Part shown: positions 1 to 9,979 of the stretch, one piece after another
Layout of the letters: every line of letters begins with the position of its first letter
Numbering within the stretch: the stretch's first letter is position 1
Assembly: GCF_001428385.1 (NCBI RefSeq)
Contig: NZ_LMSK01000002.1
Location: 152,703 to 216,702 of the forward strand
DNA: 64,000 nt
Direction of reading: 5' to 3'
Source of the DNA: Rhodanobacter sp. Soil772
GTDB lineage: Bacteria; Pseudomonadota; Gammaproteobacteria; Xanthomonadales; Rhodanobacteraceae
The notes under the pieces: generated by a model
Seen by the model: the letters and a program-made list of their open reading frames with translations, nothing else
Told to the model about the DNA's origin: nothing
The model's database searches: none
Made by a program: the position numbers and the translations under genes

Positions 1-799
<799 letters not shown>

Positions 800-849
800 T
801 TTTCTTCTGCACATGCGGACATGGATGCCGCTCCGACCTGAAAGGTTGC

Positions 850-865
850 CATGACTATGGTCATG
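850..865. repeat. Short perfect inverted repeat in the gap before the response regulator
   Basis: CATGAC and GTCATG form 6-bp perfect arms around a 4-base centre, in the 88-base space between the last permease stop and the regulator start. It could be an operator or a small hairpin. No second copy was noticed, so its role is unknown. Confidence 0.35.
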
Positions 866-887
866 CGTATACCTGCAAGTCCATTTT

Positions 888-2111
888 TCATACCAACCTC
901 GTCGCCACCACCGGCGGTACCGCCGCCGCGCGCAATGCGGGGCCGAGTACGGCGAGCTGGCCCAGCGACCACAACACCAGCGCGGCGACTGGCAGATAGG
1001 CCAACGGCAGGCGCGGCAATTCGTACTGCTTCATCAACAACAAATTCAGTGCGACGGCCAGCAGCAAGCCAAGCGCGATGCCGCCGCTGACGATCAGGAA
1101 ATTCTCGGCCTGGAAGTAGCGCAGGATGTCGCGCCGGGTGGCGCCGATGGCACGGCGGATGCCGATCTGGTGCGTGCGCTGCTGCACCCAGAAACTGGAT
1201 AGCCCGACCACGCCCAGCGCAGTCAGCGCCAGCAGGCAGCCGATCACCACCAGTAGCAGCCAGATCAGTGCACGGTCGTCGTGAAAGTAATCCGACACGG
1301 TTCGCGCGTAGCTGTTGCTGCCGGTGATGATGCGATCGTTGTCCACGCGATCGAGCACCGTTGGAATGTCACGCAGGATCGCGTCGCGGACGGACGGCTC
1401 CGTGCGCAACACATACATGCCACCTGGGATTGAGCGTACCGGCAACAACAGGTTGTCTTCGCTGTTGGCGCGGCCGGCCAGCGTCGGGTTGAGCAGGTGT
1501 GTCGTCACGCCAACGACGCGGGTAACGTACTTGCCCTTCTCGCCCATGAAGATCGGCTGGCCCAATGCACTCTGACCCGGCCACAGGCGGTCGGCCAGGG
1601 TACGCGTGACGATCACCGCCGAAGGCGGCGCCTGATTCGCGGAAGGGCTGTAATCGGCATATTCCTGCGGCAGGAAGTCGCGCCCCTGTTCCAGCCTGAT
1701 GCCCAACCCGCCGACGATGCCCGGCGTACCGAGGTACATCGCGATGTTGTTGAACGTGGCCTTGGGCAAGCCGGGCTGGACCGAGATGCCGCTGCGCCAC
1801 ATGGAGGCATTCAGCAGCGGCAACGAATTGACCTTGAGCGCCGCCGTGACGCCCGGCATGCCGCGCAACGCAGCCAGATCGGCCTGCTCCAGGCTCATCG
1901 CACTGCCCGGGGTGCCGCCCTCGCGCAGGCTGTTGCTGCTGACCCAGACCAGACCGTTGTCGGCAACCCCCGTGCTCAGCTGCATATTCGAAAGACGGTC
2001 GCCGATCAGGAACAACGCGTTGCTGACGATGGCGCAGGTCAGCGCGATCTCCAGCACCACCAGGGCCACGGTGGTCTTGTGATGCTTCAGTGCGGAAAGG
2101 ATGGGATGCAT
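888..2111 (-). CDS. MacB/FtsX-type ABC transporter permease, a-subunit of module 1
   Basis: A 407-residue permease with one N-terminal transmembrane helix (about residues 13-36), a large periplasmic MacB_PCD-like domain, and a C-terminal FtsX domain with three helices. The cytoplasmic coupling motif IGIRRAIGATRRDIL starts near residue 316. In this family ATP hydrolysis in the cytoplasm moves the periplasmic domain (mechanotransmission), pushing substrate from the periplasm outward rather than across the inner membrane. The ATG at 2111 follows AAGGCGA. An upstream extension of the frame is rejected because it runs through the preceding permease gene. It is the last of ten permeases and lies 11 bases after the b-subunit of the same module. 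The tail VPPVVATRLV is nearly identical in all a-type copies. Confidence 0.9.
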   Translation of the reverse strand: MHPILSALKHHKTTVALVVLEIALTCAIVSNALFLIGDRLSNMQLSTGVADNGLVWVSSNSLREGGTPGSAMSLEQADLAALRGMPGVTAALKVNSLPLLNASMWRSGISVQPGLPKATFNNIAMYLGTPGIVGGLGIRLEQGRDFLPQEYADYSPSANQAPPSAVIVTRTLADRLWPGQSALGQPIFMGEKGKYVTRVVGVTTHLLNPTLAGRANSEDNLLLPVRSIPGGMYVLRTEPSVRDAILRDIPTVLDRVDNDRIITGSNSYARTVSDYFHDDRALIWLLLVVIGCLLALTALGVVGLSSFWVQQRTHQIGIRRAIGATRRDILRYFQAENFLIVSGGIALGLLLAVALNLLLMKQYELPRLPLAYLPVAALVLWSLGQLAVLGPALRAAAVPPVVATRLV

Positions 2112-2122
2112 GATCGTCGCCT

Positions 2123-3427
2123 TCACTGGATCTTCAACGCGCGCGCCGGCGGCAGCCGGCAGGCGCGCCACGCCGGGAACATGGCGGCAAGTACGGTGGT
2201 GCACAGCGCCAGTGCGAAAGTCGCGTACAACATCGGGGCGTCCAGATGCGCCAGGCCCGCGTACTGCGCCGGCTGCTGTCGAACCACCCACAAGCCGAAC
2301 AGCGCAAGCAGCACGCCGACCACGCCACCGCACAAGCCCACCAGCGTTGCCTCGGCCAGCAACTGCGCAAAGATCGAACGCATCGATGCGCCCATCGCGC
2401 GGCGCACGCCCATCTCACCGCCGCGCCGCAGGAATTTCACCAGCAGCAGCGCCACCGTGTTGACCAGACACACCAGCAGAAACCCCAGCGCCAGCAGCGT
2501 CTGCAGCTGCACGCTCCCCGGCACCACCTTGTTGTAGTCCAGCCAGCCCATGAGGTTATGCAGGCGCGTATTGGGCGGCCGCACGAAACGCCCCAGCATC
2601 TTTTGCTGCTGCGAGTAACTCACCAGAAATTCGCGATAGGCCTGCTGCTGCGCCGGCGTGTCCAGTTGGACCCAGAACTGCAACCAGGAACACGGGGCCG
2701 TCTTGCGGTCCAGGTGGTCGAACGACATATATCCCCAGCATTCCAGGCTGCCGCCGATCCCTTGATGCAGTGCCAATGCGGTGGATAGCGGCATGAACAC
2801 CTGCTCGCCGTCCTGGTAACCACCCGAGGTCAGGTCGTAGAAATGCGGTATCGGACTCCATGGTTTGATCACCCCGACAATACGGAAGTCGTTTTGACCC
2901 AGACGCAGTATTTTCCCGACGGCCTGCCGTTCGCCGTACAACTTGTCGGCCAGCGTTTTGGCGATCACGATCACCCGCGCCTGTTTGTCGTCGTCCTCCG
3001 CCGACCATCCACCACCTTGTGCGAACGGGACATCGAACATGGCAAAGAAATCTGCCGTGGTGAAACGCGCATCGGAGTAGAAGGCTCGCTTGCCTCCCTG
3101 CACCGGCCGCACCGTCACCTGACCGCCCGACATCGCAGCCTGGTGCACGCCTTTGCGTGCGTGCAGCAGATTCATTGCGTCGATCCAGGCCATCTGCCCC
3201 GGAGGGTCTTCACCTTGGCCATAGTCCTCCATACCCCGCGGATCGAGTTGCGGATAGAACAACTGCGCGCTGCGTCCCGGCAGCGGATCGCCCGACATCA
3301 CATGCAGCACGGTGATCATCGTCATGCTCGCACCGATGCCCAGCCCGATCGCCAGCACCATCAGCGCGGTGAGCACCGGGTTGCACCTGAGGCTGCGCCA
3401 TGCAAGATCAAAGTAATAGCCGAACAT
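2123..3427 (-). CDS. MacB/FtsX-type ABC transporter permease, b-subunit of module 1
   Basis: A 434-residue partner of the preceding a-subunit. It opens with MFGYYFDLAWRSL, has one helix near residues 18-42, a periplasmic domain up to about 290, and three C-terminal helices with the coupling motif GEMGVRRAMGAS near residue 337. The start at 3427 is chosen over an ATG six codons upstream because AAGGGG sits at proper spacing and all five b-copies begin with the same MFxYY motif. Its periplasmic domain holds a cysteine pair (about 2688-2740) spaced C-x15-C, a feature shared by every b-subunit here. It ends with KIQ, unlike the LKSN or LKTL ends of its paralogues. Substrate unknown. Confidence 0.9.
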   Translation of the reverse strand: MFGYYFDLAWRSLRCNPVLTALMVLAIGLGIGASMTMITVLHVMSGDPLPGRSAQLFYPQLDPRGMEDYGQGEDPPGQMAWIDAMNLLHARKGVHQAAMSGGQVTVRPVQGGKRAFYSDARFTTADFFAMFDVPFAQGGGWSAEDDDKQARVIVIAKTLADKLYGERQAVGKILRLGQNDFRIVGVIKPWSPIPHFYDLTSGGYQDGEQVFMPLSTALALHQGIGGSLECWGYMSFDHLDRKTAPCSWLQFWVQLDTPAQQQAYREFLVSYSQQQKMLGRFVRPPNTRLHNLMGWLDYNKVVPGSVQLQTLLALGFLLVCLVNTVALLLVKFLRRGGEMGVRRAMGASMRSIFAQLLAEATLVGLCGGVVGVLLALFGLWVVRQQPAQYAGLAHLDAPMLYATFALALCTTVLAAMFPAWRACRLPPARALKIQ

Positions 3428-3483
3428 TCCGTGTATCCCCTTCAACCATGGAAATCATCCGTTCCTGCCGATATCTCCGCTCA

Positions 3484-4698
3484 TCACACCGATCTTGTCG
3501 CCACCACCGGCGGTACTGCTGCGGCGCGCAGCGCAGGGCCGAGTACGGCGAGCTGGCCCAATGCCCACAGCAGCAGCGCGCCGATCGGCAAGTAGTACAA
3601 CGGCAATCGCGGCAATTCGTAGTGCGTCATCAACGCGAGATTCAGCGCAAACGCCAGCAGCATGCCGAGCACGATGCCGAACGTGACGATCAGGAAATTC
3701 TCGGTCTGGAAGTAGCGCAGGATGTCGCCGCGGGTAGCGCCGAGCGCGCGGCGGATACCGATCTGGCGGCGTCGCTGCTGCACCCAGAAACTGGCGAGGC
3801 CGACGATGCCGAGTGCGGTGACCAGCAGCAGGGCGGTGATTACGCCGACAAGGATGCCGGCCATGACACGATCCTGTCGAAAATAATTTTCGCGCAGGGT
3901 GCCGATGGTCTGACTTGCCTTGCTGTCGAGCACCGCGTCGGGCGCAATGGTGGCCATCGCGCCCCGCGCGTCGCGCAGCACCCGCGGCAATTGCGCGGGA
4001 TCGGCGCGTAGCAGGTATACGGCTGCAAGCTGGGCGCCCGGCTGCGCCGGCACGTACACCGACCATTCGATCGTGCTCGGGCCGCCCTCGCCACCGTAGG
4101 GACGCGCCAGGTGCGCCAGCACGCCGGCCACCCGAAAGTGGAATTTGCCAGTCCAGAATTCCTTGCCGAGCGGATCGGCGCCCGGCCACAGATGCTCGGC
4201 TAGCGCACGGGTCACCCACACCGCGGAGTCATCTGGCACGAAAAAATCGACGGGTTGGTAATCGCCAGGCTGCGGCACGCGGCCAGCGACCACCTGCACG
4301 CCAAGCGCCTTGAAGCTGCCCGGGCCGCCGACAAAGAAATCCACCACGCCGCCGAAGTGCTTGCCGTCGGGATCGGTGGTGATACCGGCCGTACCGGCGT
4401 GGTCGCCGAAAGGCACCTGATTGATCGCGCTGATCGACTGCACGCCAGGAAGCTTGGCGAGGCCGTCGAGTACGCGCGCGTTGAGGTCGACGCCCCTCGT
4501 TGGGTCATAGCCGGTCAGTTTCAGGGCAGCCAGTGCGTTCTCGTCGACGCCGCTGACGACCTGGGTCTGCTGCACGCGGTTGACGATCAGGAAACAGGCA
4601 TTGCACAGCACCGCGCAAGCCAGTGCGATCTCCAACGTGATCAATATGGTGGCGAGGCGATGCTTGCGCAGTGCGGCGAGGATGGGCTGGATCTGCAT
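3484..4698 (-). CDS. MacB/FtsX-type ABC transporter permease, a-subunit of module 2
   Basis: A 404-residue protein starting MQIQPILAALRKH, with a helix near residues 16-38 (ILITLEIALACAVLC). Its periplasmic domain has diverged strongly from the other a-copies, while the last 90 residues remain close to module 1 (QIGIRRALGATRGDILRYFQTENFLIV, then three helices, ending VVATRSV). The strong conservation of the cytoplasmic coupling end against a variable periplasmic domain suggests one shared ATPase and several ligands. The gap to the b-subunit upstream is 10 bases. The 56-base gap to module 1 is the only module junction without a clear stem-loop. Confidence 0.9.
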   Translation of the reverse strand: MQIQPILAALRKHRLATILITLEIALACAVLCNACFLIVNRVQQTQVVSGVDENALAALKLTGYDPTRGVDLNARVLDGLAKLPGVQSISAINQVPFGDHAGTAGITTDPDGKHFGGVVDFFVGGPGSFKALGVQVVAGRVPQPGDYQPVDFFVPDDSAVWVTRALAEHLWPGADPLGKEFWTGKFHFRVAGVLAHLARPYGGEGGPSTIEWSVYVPAQPGAQLAAVYLLRADPAQLPRVLRDARGAMATIAPDAVLDSKASQTIGTLRENYFRQDRVMAGILVGVITALLLVTALGIVGLASFWVQQRRRQIGIRRALGATRGDILRYFQTENFLIVTFGIVLGMLLAFALNLALMTHYELPRLPLYYLPIGALLLWALGQLAVLGPALRAAAVPPVVATRSV

Positions 4699-4708
4699 GG
4701 CGTTCCCC

Positions 4709-6031
4709 TCAGAGTGTCTTCAGCTGCAGGCTGGGCGTCATGCGGCTGGCGCGTAGCGCCGGCAGCACGCCGGCCAGCAAGCTGGCGGCAATGGCCAGTG
4801 CGAACGTGGCAAGGAACATCGTCGTATCCAAATGCACCAGATCGGCATATTCGATCGGCTGGCTGCGTACCAACCACAGGCCGAACAGGGTCAGCAGCAG
4901 ACCGCCGGCGCCGCCAAGCAGACCGATCAGGCCGGCTTCGACCAGGCATTGCGCAAACACCGCCGCCCGACTCGCACCGAGTGCACGGCGCACGCCGATC
5001 TCGCCAGCACGGCGCAGGAACTTCGCCAGCAACAGGCCCACCGTGTTGAACAGGCAGATCAGCAGGAAGGCAAACGCCAGCCACGTCTGCAGGCGCACAT
5101 CGCTGGGCACCACCTGATTGAAGTCAAGCCACCCCATCAGACTGCGCAACTGCGTGTTGTCGGCATGCACGAAGCGACCCAAGGCTTTTTGCTGGGTAGC
5201 ATAGTCGGCCACGAAGCGCCGATAGCTGCCGACCTTTGCCGCGCTGTCCAGCTGCACCCACAACGCCACCCATACGCAGGGCGAGTTCTGCAAGTGCACC
5301 GGGTCGCCCGGCATGCTCCAACAGGTGAACGGCTGGAAGCCGCCGGCATTGATTTCCAGCGAACTCTGAAACGGCACGAAGACATCCTCCGGCCGGCTGT
5401 AAAAGCCCGCCGTATCACCGTTGGAGAAGCGTCCACCCGCCACGTCGTAGAACTGTGGCGATGGCCACCACGGCGCCAGCACGCCAATGATGCGCACATC
5501 CGCATCCTTCAGTCGCAGCGTGCGACCCACGCTGTCGGCACCATTGAACAGCTTGTTGTTGAGATCCGACGAGATCACCGCGACCCTTGCACGGTTCTCG
5601 TCGTCCTGCGCCGTCCACCCGCCGCCATAGCGGAACGGCACGTCGAACATCGGAAAGAAATCGCTGGTGGTCGACAGCATCTGCGCCATTAGCGGCGGCA
5701 GATTCACCTGTGGTGCGGTCAACCGCAGCTGGCTACTGGTGACCATCGCCTGACGATCCGCGCGGTGCGCGTTCCACAGGTCCAGCGCCGAACGGTAATC
5801 CATCACATCGTAGGGCTGATGGCTGGCAGTCGGGCTCGGATCCGGATCAACTTGCGGATAGAACAGCGTGCCGCTGCGGGTCGGTACCGGGTCGCCGGAC
5901 AGCAGGTGCATCACCGTCAAGGTGGTCATGCTGGCGCCGATACCCACTGCGATGGCGATCACCATCAACGCGGTCAGCACCTTGTTACGCCTGAGGCTGC
6001 GCCATGCGAGATCAATGTAATAGCCGAACAT
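4709..6031 (-). CDS. MacB/FtsX-type ABC transporter permease, b-subunit of module 2
   Basis: A 440-residue protein that starts at the MFGYYIDLAWRSL motif. An earlier in-frame start at 6097 would read through a stem-loop and is rejected. The periplasmic cysteine pair is spaced C-x14-C and is followed by VWVALWVQLD. The coupling segment reads GEIGVRRALGASRAAVFAQ, then a glycine-rich turn (GLLGGAGGLL) and two more helices. By eye it groups with b1 and b3 (shared VLxxLSGDPxPxxS after the first helix) rather than with b4 and b5. Confidence 0.9.
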   Translation of the reverse strand: MFGYYIDLAWRSLRRNKVLTALMVIAIAVGIGASMTTLTVMHLLSGDPVPTRSGTLFYPQVDPDPSPTASHQPYDVMDYRSALDLWNAHRADRQAMVTSSQLRLTAPQVNLPPLMAQMLSTTSDFFPMFDVPFRYGGGWTAQDDENRARVAVISSDLNNKLFNGADSVGRTLRLKDADVRIIGVLAPWWPSPQFYDVAGGRFSNGDTAGFYSRPEDVFVPFQSSLEINAGGFQPFTCWSMPGDPVHLQNSPCVWVALWVQLDSAAKVGSYRRFVADYATQQKALGRFVHADNTQLRSLMGWLDFNQVVPSDVRLQTWLAFAFLLICLFNTVGLLLAKFLRRAGEIGVRRALGASRAAVFAQCLVEAGLIGLLGGAGGLLLTLFGLWLVRSQPIEYADLVHLDTTMFLATFALAIAASLLAGVLPALRASRMTPSLQLKTL

Positions 6032-6056
6032 TGCATCACTCCGTGAATTGGAAAAC

Positions 6057-6088
6057 GCCCTCTCCCAGGCGCTGCCGTGGGAGAGGGC
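6057..6088. repeat. Stem-loop at the junction of modules 3 and 2
   Basis: Perfect 11-bp arms (GCCCTCTCCCA and its complement) surround a 10-base loop in the 66-base gap between a3 and b2. On the transcribed strand the stem is followed by GTTTTCC, a weak U stretch, so it may stabilise or partially terminate the transcript. Similar pyrimidine/purine palindromes occur at other junctions in this cluster. Confidence 0.7.
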
Positions 6089-6097
6089 TTCAAGCAA

Positions 6098-7330
6098 TCA
6101 CACCGACCTCGTCGCCACGACCGGCGGCACCGCCGCGGCGCGCAGCGCCGGACCGAGTACCGCCACCTGCCCGATCAGCCACAGCACGATGGCGCCGACC
6201 GGGAAATAGACGGCTGGCAGTCGTGGCAACTCGTAGTGCAGCATCAGGAACAGGTTGATGCCGTAGGCCAGCACCATACCGAGCGCGATGCCGATCGTGG
6301 CGAGCAGGAAGTTCTCGGTCTGGAAGTAGTTGAGGATGTTGCGGCGGGTCGCGCCCAGCGCGCGTCGCACGCCTATGGTGCGGCGGCGTTGCGCGACCCA
6401 GAAGCTGGCCAGGCCGACGATGCCCAGCGCGGTGACAATCAACAGCGCGGCGATCACGCCGACCAGCATGCCGGCCATCGCGCGGTCGTCCTGGAAGAAC
6501 TTCCGGCGCACTTCGTCGAAGCTGCGCTGGGTGGTCACCACACGCTGCGGGTCGGCCTTCTTCAGTGCAGCCAGCGCAGCGGCCATTACGCTCGCGCGAT
6601 CTTCCGGTCGGGTGCGGATCAGATAACTCTGGTCCTTGTTCGCCCCCATGCGCAGCGGCACGACCATGGTGTACTGCGCCTTGGCCGCGTCGTAGGCATT
6701 CGCCCGCGCCAGGCTGTCCAGCACGCCGACCACGCGCAGGCCCACTTCGGGCGCAAGGTAGATGATGCGCCCCAGCGGGTTCTGTCCCGGCCACAGCCGT
6801 TCGGCCAGGGTCCGGGTGATCAGCGTCACGTGCGGCAGGCCCTTGCTATCGCCGGTACCGAGCGCCTTCATCGCCGTATCCACGTCGACAAAATCATCCG
6901 GCTGCAGGTCGCGCCCGGACACCAGCCGCGTGCCCAGCGTCTGCGCCAGGTTTTCGCCGAAGTAGGTGCCGGCGTTGAGCGTGCGTTCGCGCTGCGTCGG
7001 GTCGAGCATGATGTTGCCGTTCGACGACGAGCTGCCAAACGGCACCTGGTTGGAGGAAGCCACCGAGAGCACGCCAGGCACCTGCCTGAGCACCGCGAGA
7101 TCCTCCGCGAGGCGGGTGTACGGATTGGACGGCGGCATCACGTCGGCCACCTGGATCTGCAGCAGCTCGTGCTCGGCCACGCCGCTGGGCATGTCCATGC
7201 GCTGCAAGCGCTGGCCGATCAGGAATACGGCGTTGCAGACGATCGCGCAGGTCAGCGCGATTTCCAGGATCAGCAGCCAGGACGTGAGCTTGTGCCTGCG
7301 CAGCGTGGAAAGGATCGGAAGAATGTCCAT
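6098..7330 (-). CDS. MacB/FtsX-type ABC transporter permease, a-subunit of module 3
   Basis: A 410-residue permease. ATG at 7330 is preferred over the GTG two codons upstream because GAGGTGAG sits directly before it and the protein then opens MDILPILSTLRRHK like its paralogues. The first helix is near residues 16-38, the coupling motif reads TIGVRRALGATRRNIL, and the end is VVATRSV. The periplasmic domain includes a poly-serine stretch (GSSSSNG) absent from the other copies. It follows the b-subunit stop by 7 bases, the tightest spacing in the cluster, which suggests coupled translation. Confidence 0.9.
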   Translation of the reverse strand: MDILPILSTLRRHKLTSWLLILEIALTCAIVCNAVFLIGQRLQRMDMPSGVAEHELLQIQVADVMPPSNPYTRLAEDLAVLRQVPGVLSVASSNQVPFGSSSSNGNIMLDPTQRERTLNAGTYFGENLAQTLGTRLVSGRDLQPDDFVDVDTAMKALGTGDSKGLPHVTLITRTLAERLWPGQNPLGRIIYLAPEVGLRVVGVLDSLARANAYDAAKAQYTMVVPLRMGANKDQSYLIRTRPEDRASVMAAALAALKKADPQRVVTTQRSFDEVRRKFFQDDRAMAGMLVGVIAALLIVTALGIVGLASFWVAQRRRTIGVRRALGATRRNILNYFQTENFLLATIGIALGMVLAYGINLFLMLHYELPRLPAVYFPVGAIVLWLIGQVAVLGPALRAAAVPPVVATRSV

Positions 7331-7337
7331 GCTCACC

Positions 7338-8645
7338 TCAGTTGCTCTTCAGTTGCAGGGCAGGCGTGACCTGGCAGGCGCGCCAAGCTGGCAGCAGGCC
7401 GGCCAGCAAGGTGGCGCACAGCGCCAGTACGAACGTGGTGAACAGCATGCTCAGGTCCAGATGTGCCAGCGCGGCGTAAGCGGAAGGCCGCTGGCGCACC
7501 AACCACAGTCCGAACATCGCCAGCAGCAGGCCACCGATGCCGCCAACCAGACCGATCACCCCGGATTCGATCAACAGCTGCGCGAACAGTGCGCGCCGCG
7601 ACGCACCCAGCGCACGGCGTACGCCGAGCTCAGCGGCGCGGCGCATGAACTTGGCCAGCATCAGCCCCACTGTGTTGACCAGACACACCAGCAGGAAACC
7701 GAACGCCAGAGCGGTCTGCAGGCGCACGTCATCGGGCACCACCATCTGGTAGTCGAGCCACTGCATCACGTTGCGCAGGCGTACGTTCGGCGCGCGCTGG
7801 AAGCGGCCCAACGCCTTCTGGTCCTGCGAGTAGTGCACCAGGAACTCCTTGTACGCGGCTGCTTTCGCAGGGCTGTCCAGTTGCACCCAGAACTGCAGCC
7901 ACACGCAGTCGTTCGAAGGCAAGATGTTGCCGACGCCGCCACCGCCATTGCCCCAGCAGTCGCTGGAGCCGTTGCGATCCAGCCGCAGCTCCAGCATGGT
8001 CTGCAGCGGCAGGAACACTTGCTCGCCATAGGCGTAGGAGCCCGTGTTCAGATCATAGAAGTGCGGGTTCGGCTGCCAGCTGTCCAGCACGCCCACGACG
8101 CGGAAGGAGGTCCCTGCCATGCGCAGCGTGCGGCCCACGCTGTTGGCTCCGCCGAACAACTTGTCGTTGAGCGACCTCGCGATCACCACCTCGCGCGCCT
8201 TGGCCTCGCCGTCCGCCGCGGTCCAGCCGTGGCCGTACAGAAATGGTGCGTCGAACATCGCGAAGAAGTCCGCCGTGGTGTAACGCGCCTCCACATAAAA
8301 GGGGTCGAGCGAGGACTGTTCGGGTTGGACCGGCACCGAGCCACCGCTCATCAGCGCCTGGTGGTCGGCGCGTCCGGCGCGCAGCAGATTCAGGCCGTCG
8401 ATCAAGGTGACCTGCTCCGGCGGCTCCTTGCTCGGGTCCATGCCCCTGATGTCCTGCGGATCGATTTGCGGGTAGTACAGCTGCCCACTCTTGCCAGGCA
8501 GCGGGTCGCCGGACAGCACGTGCAGCACCGTGAGCGTGGTCATGCTGGCGCCGATGCCCAGCGCGATCGCCAGCACCATCAACACGGTGAGCGCCTTGTT
8601 GCGTTTCAGGCTGCGTAGGGCAAGGTCGAGGTAGTAGCCGAACAT
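7338..8645 (-). CDS. MacB/FtsX-type ABC transporter permease, b-subunit of module 3
   Basis: A 435-residue protein beginning MFGYYLDLALRSLKRNK. The periplasmic cysteine pair is spaced C-x16-C and the enclosed loop is glycine-rich (WGNGGGGVGN), unlike the loops of the other copies. The coupling segment is AELGVRRALGASRRALFAQLL, and the protein ends LQLKSN. An upstream in-frame start at 8684 is rejected because the extra 13 residues are encoded by the intermodule spacer and do not resemble any paralogue. Confidence 0.9.
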   Translation of the reverse strand: MFGYYLDLALRSLKRNKALTVLMVLAIALGIGASMTTLTVLHVLSGDPLPGKSGQLYYPQIDPQDIRGMDPSKEPPEQVTLIDGLNLLRAGRADHQALMSGGSVPVQPEQSSLDPFYVEARYTTADFFAMFDAPFLYGHGWTAADGEAKAREVVIARSLNDKLFGGANSVGRTLRMAGTSFRVVGVLDSWQPNPHFYDLNTGSYAYGEQVFLPLQTMLELRLDRNGSSDCWGNGGGGVGNILPSNDCVWLQFWVQLDSPAKAAAYKEFLVHYSQDQKALGRFQRAPNVRLRNVMQWLDYQMVVPDDVRLQTALAFGFLLVCLVNTVGLMLAKFMRRAAELGVRRALGASRRALFAQLLIESGVIGLVGGIGGLLLAMFGLWLVRQRPSAYAALAHLDLSMLFTTFVLALCATLLAGLLPAWRACQVTPALQLKSN

Positions 8646-8671
8646 TGCACGACTCCATGAGGTTTCAAGCT

Positions 8672-8702
8672 CCCTCTCCCTCAACGAATGTTGGGGAGAG
8701 GG
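8672..8702. repeat. Stem-loop at the junction of modules 4 and 3
   Basis: CCCTCTCCC pairs with GGGAGAGGG across a loop whose base also shows CAAC/GTTG complementarity. It occupies the 66-base space between a4 and b3. No U-run follows it on the transcribed strand, so a terminator role is unlikely. Confidence 0.65.
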
Positions 8703-8711
8703 CTTCCTGCA

Positions 8712-9968
8712 TCACGCTGCCCGCGTCGCCACCACCGGCGGCACGTTGGAGGCGCGCCGTGCCGGCACGAATACCGCGGCCTGGCCGATCGCCAGCATCG
8801 CCAGCACGCCGGTCAGCACGTATGGCAGCGGGATGCGGGTCATCTCGTAGTGGCTCATCAGCCACAGGTTCAGGCCCAGCGCCAGCAGCACGCCGATCGC
8901 CACGCCGACGCCGACGATCAGCAGGTTCTCGATCTGGAAGTAGTGCAGGATGTCGACCTTGCGTGCACCCAGCGCGCGCCGCACGCCGATCTGCCGATGC
9001 CGCTGGCCGACCCAGAAGCTGGTCAGGCCGACGATGCCGGCGGCGGTGACGCAGAGCAGGATCAAGCAGATCACGCCCATCAGGATCGCCATGCCCACGT
9101 CGGCCCGATAGGCCCGGGCGCGGATGTCGGAGAACGGTTTCACGCTGTCGTCGTCGAGTACGCGCATCGGGTTCACCTTGTACAGCGTGGGCGCCACCGC
9201 GCGCATCGCGGCGTCCAGCCGGCCAGGCTTCGTGCGCACGGCATAGCGTGCGAAGTTCGCGTCCAGCCGGGTCGGGATCAGCGTCGAGTACCAAGCAAAG
9301 TCGTTGCCCTGGCTGCTGGTGGAGGGAATCTGCAGGCGTGCCACCACGCCGATGATGGTGGTGGGCGCATTGCTGCCGTCGGTGTACATCACCTTGCCGA
9401 CCGCATCGCCCTTCGGGAACAGCTTGTCCGCCAGTTGCCGGGTGATGATCGCGATCGGACGGTCGCGCTGGTCGCGGAAACCCTGGTGCTGCACGTCGCC
9501 GGCATTGAAGGCGCGGCCGGCCACCAGGCGTACTCCCAACGTGGACAGCATCTGCTCGTCGGTGAAGTAGTACGCCGTACGGGTATTGTCCTTGCCGCTC
9601 AGCTGGGCGCCCGGCTTGTGCGAAACCGAACCGGTCCAGGAGGAGTTGAGCAGCGGCAGCGAGTTGATCGGCGCCACCGAAGCCACGTCCGGCAGCTGGC
9701 GCAGTGCAGCCAGATCCTCACGCTGCATGGTGTCCAGTTTTTCCACGCCGTCGGCGCTGTCGGCGTTGGGAGCGCCCACCCATTGCTGGCTGACCAGGAA
9801 CAGGTTGCTCTCGTCCAGCCCGGTGATCCGGTTCACCCGGTCGATGCGCTGGCCGATGATGAAGACCGCATTGCACACGATCGCCAGCGTCAGCGCGATC
9901 TGCAGCGCGATCAGTACGGTGCCGGCCTTGTGCTTGCGCAATGCCGCGAGGATGGGATGCAGTTTCAT
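8712..9968 (-). CDS. MacB/FtsX-type ABC transporter permease, a-subunit of module 4
   Basis: A 418-residue permease, the longest of the a-type copies. Two ATGs lie close together (9974 and 9968). The second is chosen since GAGGA is 8 bases before it and the protein then starts MKLHPILAALRKHKAG. The open frame extends far upstream (to 10604) only because it is antisense-like high-GC sequence inside b4. The first helix (VLIALQIALTLAIVCNAVFII) is almost identical to that of a5, and the coupling motif is QIGVRRALGARKVDILHYF. Both place it in a subgroup with module 5. Confidence 0.9.
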   Translation of the reverse strand: MKLHPILAALRKHKAGTVLIALQIALTLAIVCNAVFIIGQRIDRVNRITGLDESNLFLVSQQWVGAPNADSADGVEKLDTMQREDLAALRQLPDVASVAPINSLPLLNSSWTGSVSHKPGAQLSGKDNTRTAYYFTDEQMLSTLGVRLVAGRAFNAGDVQHQGFRDQRDRPIAIITRQLADKLFPKGDAVGKVMYTDGSNAPTTIIGVVARLQIPSTSSQGNDFAWYSTLIPTRLDANFARYAVRTKPGRLDAAMRAVAPTLYKVNPMRVLDDDSVKPFSDIRARAYRADVGMAILMGVICLILLCVTAAGIVGLTSFWVGQRHRQIGVRRALGARKVDILHYFQIENLLIVGVGVAIGVLLALGLNLWLMSHYEMTRIPLPYVLTGVLAMLAIGQAAVFVPARRASNVPPVVATRAA

Positions 9969-9979
9969 GCTCATGTTCC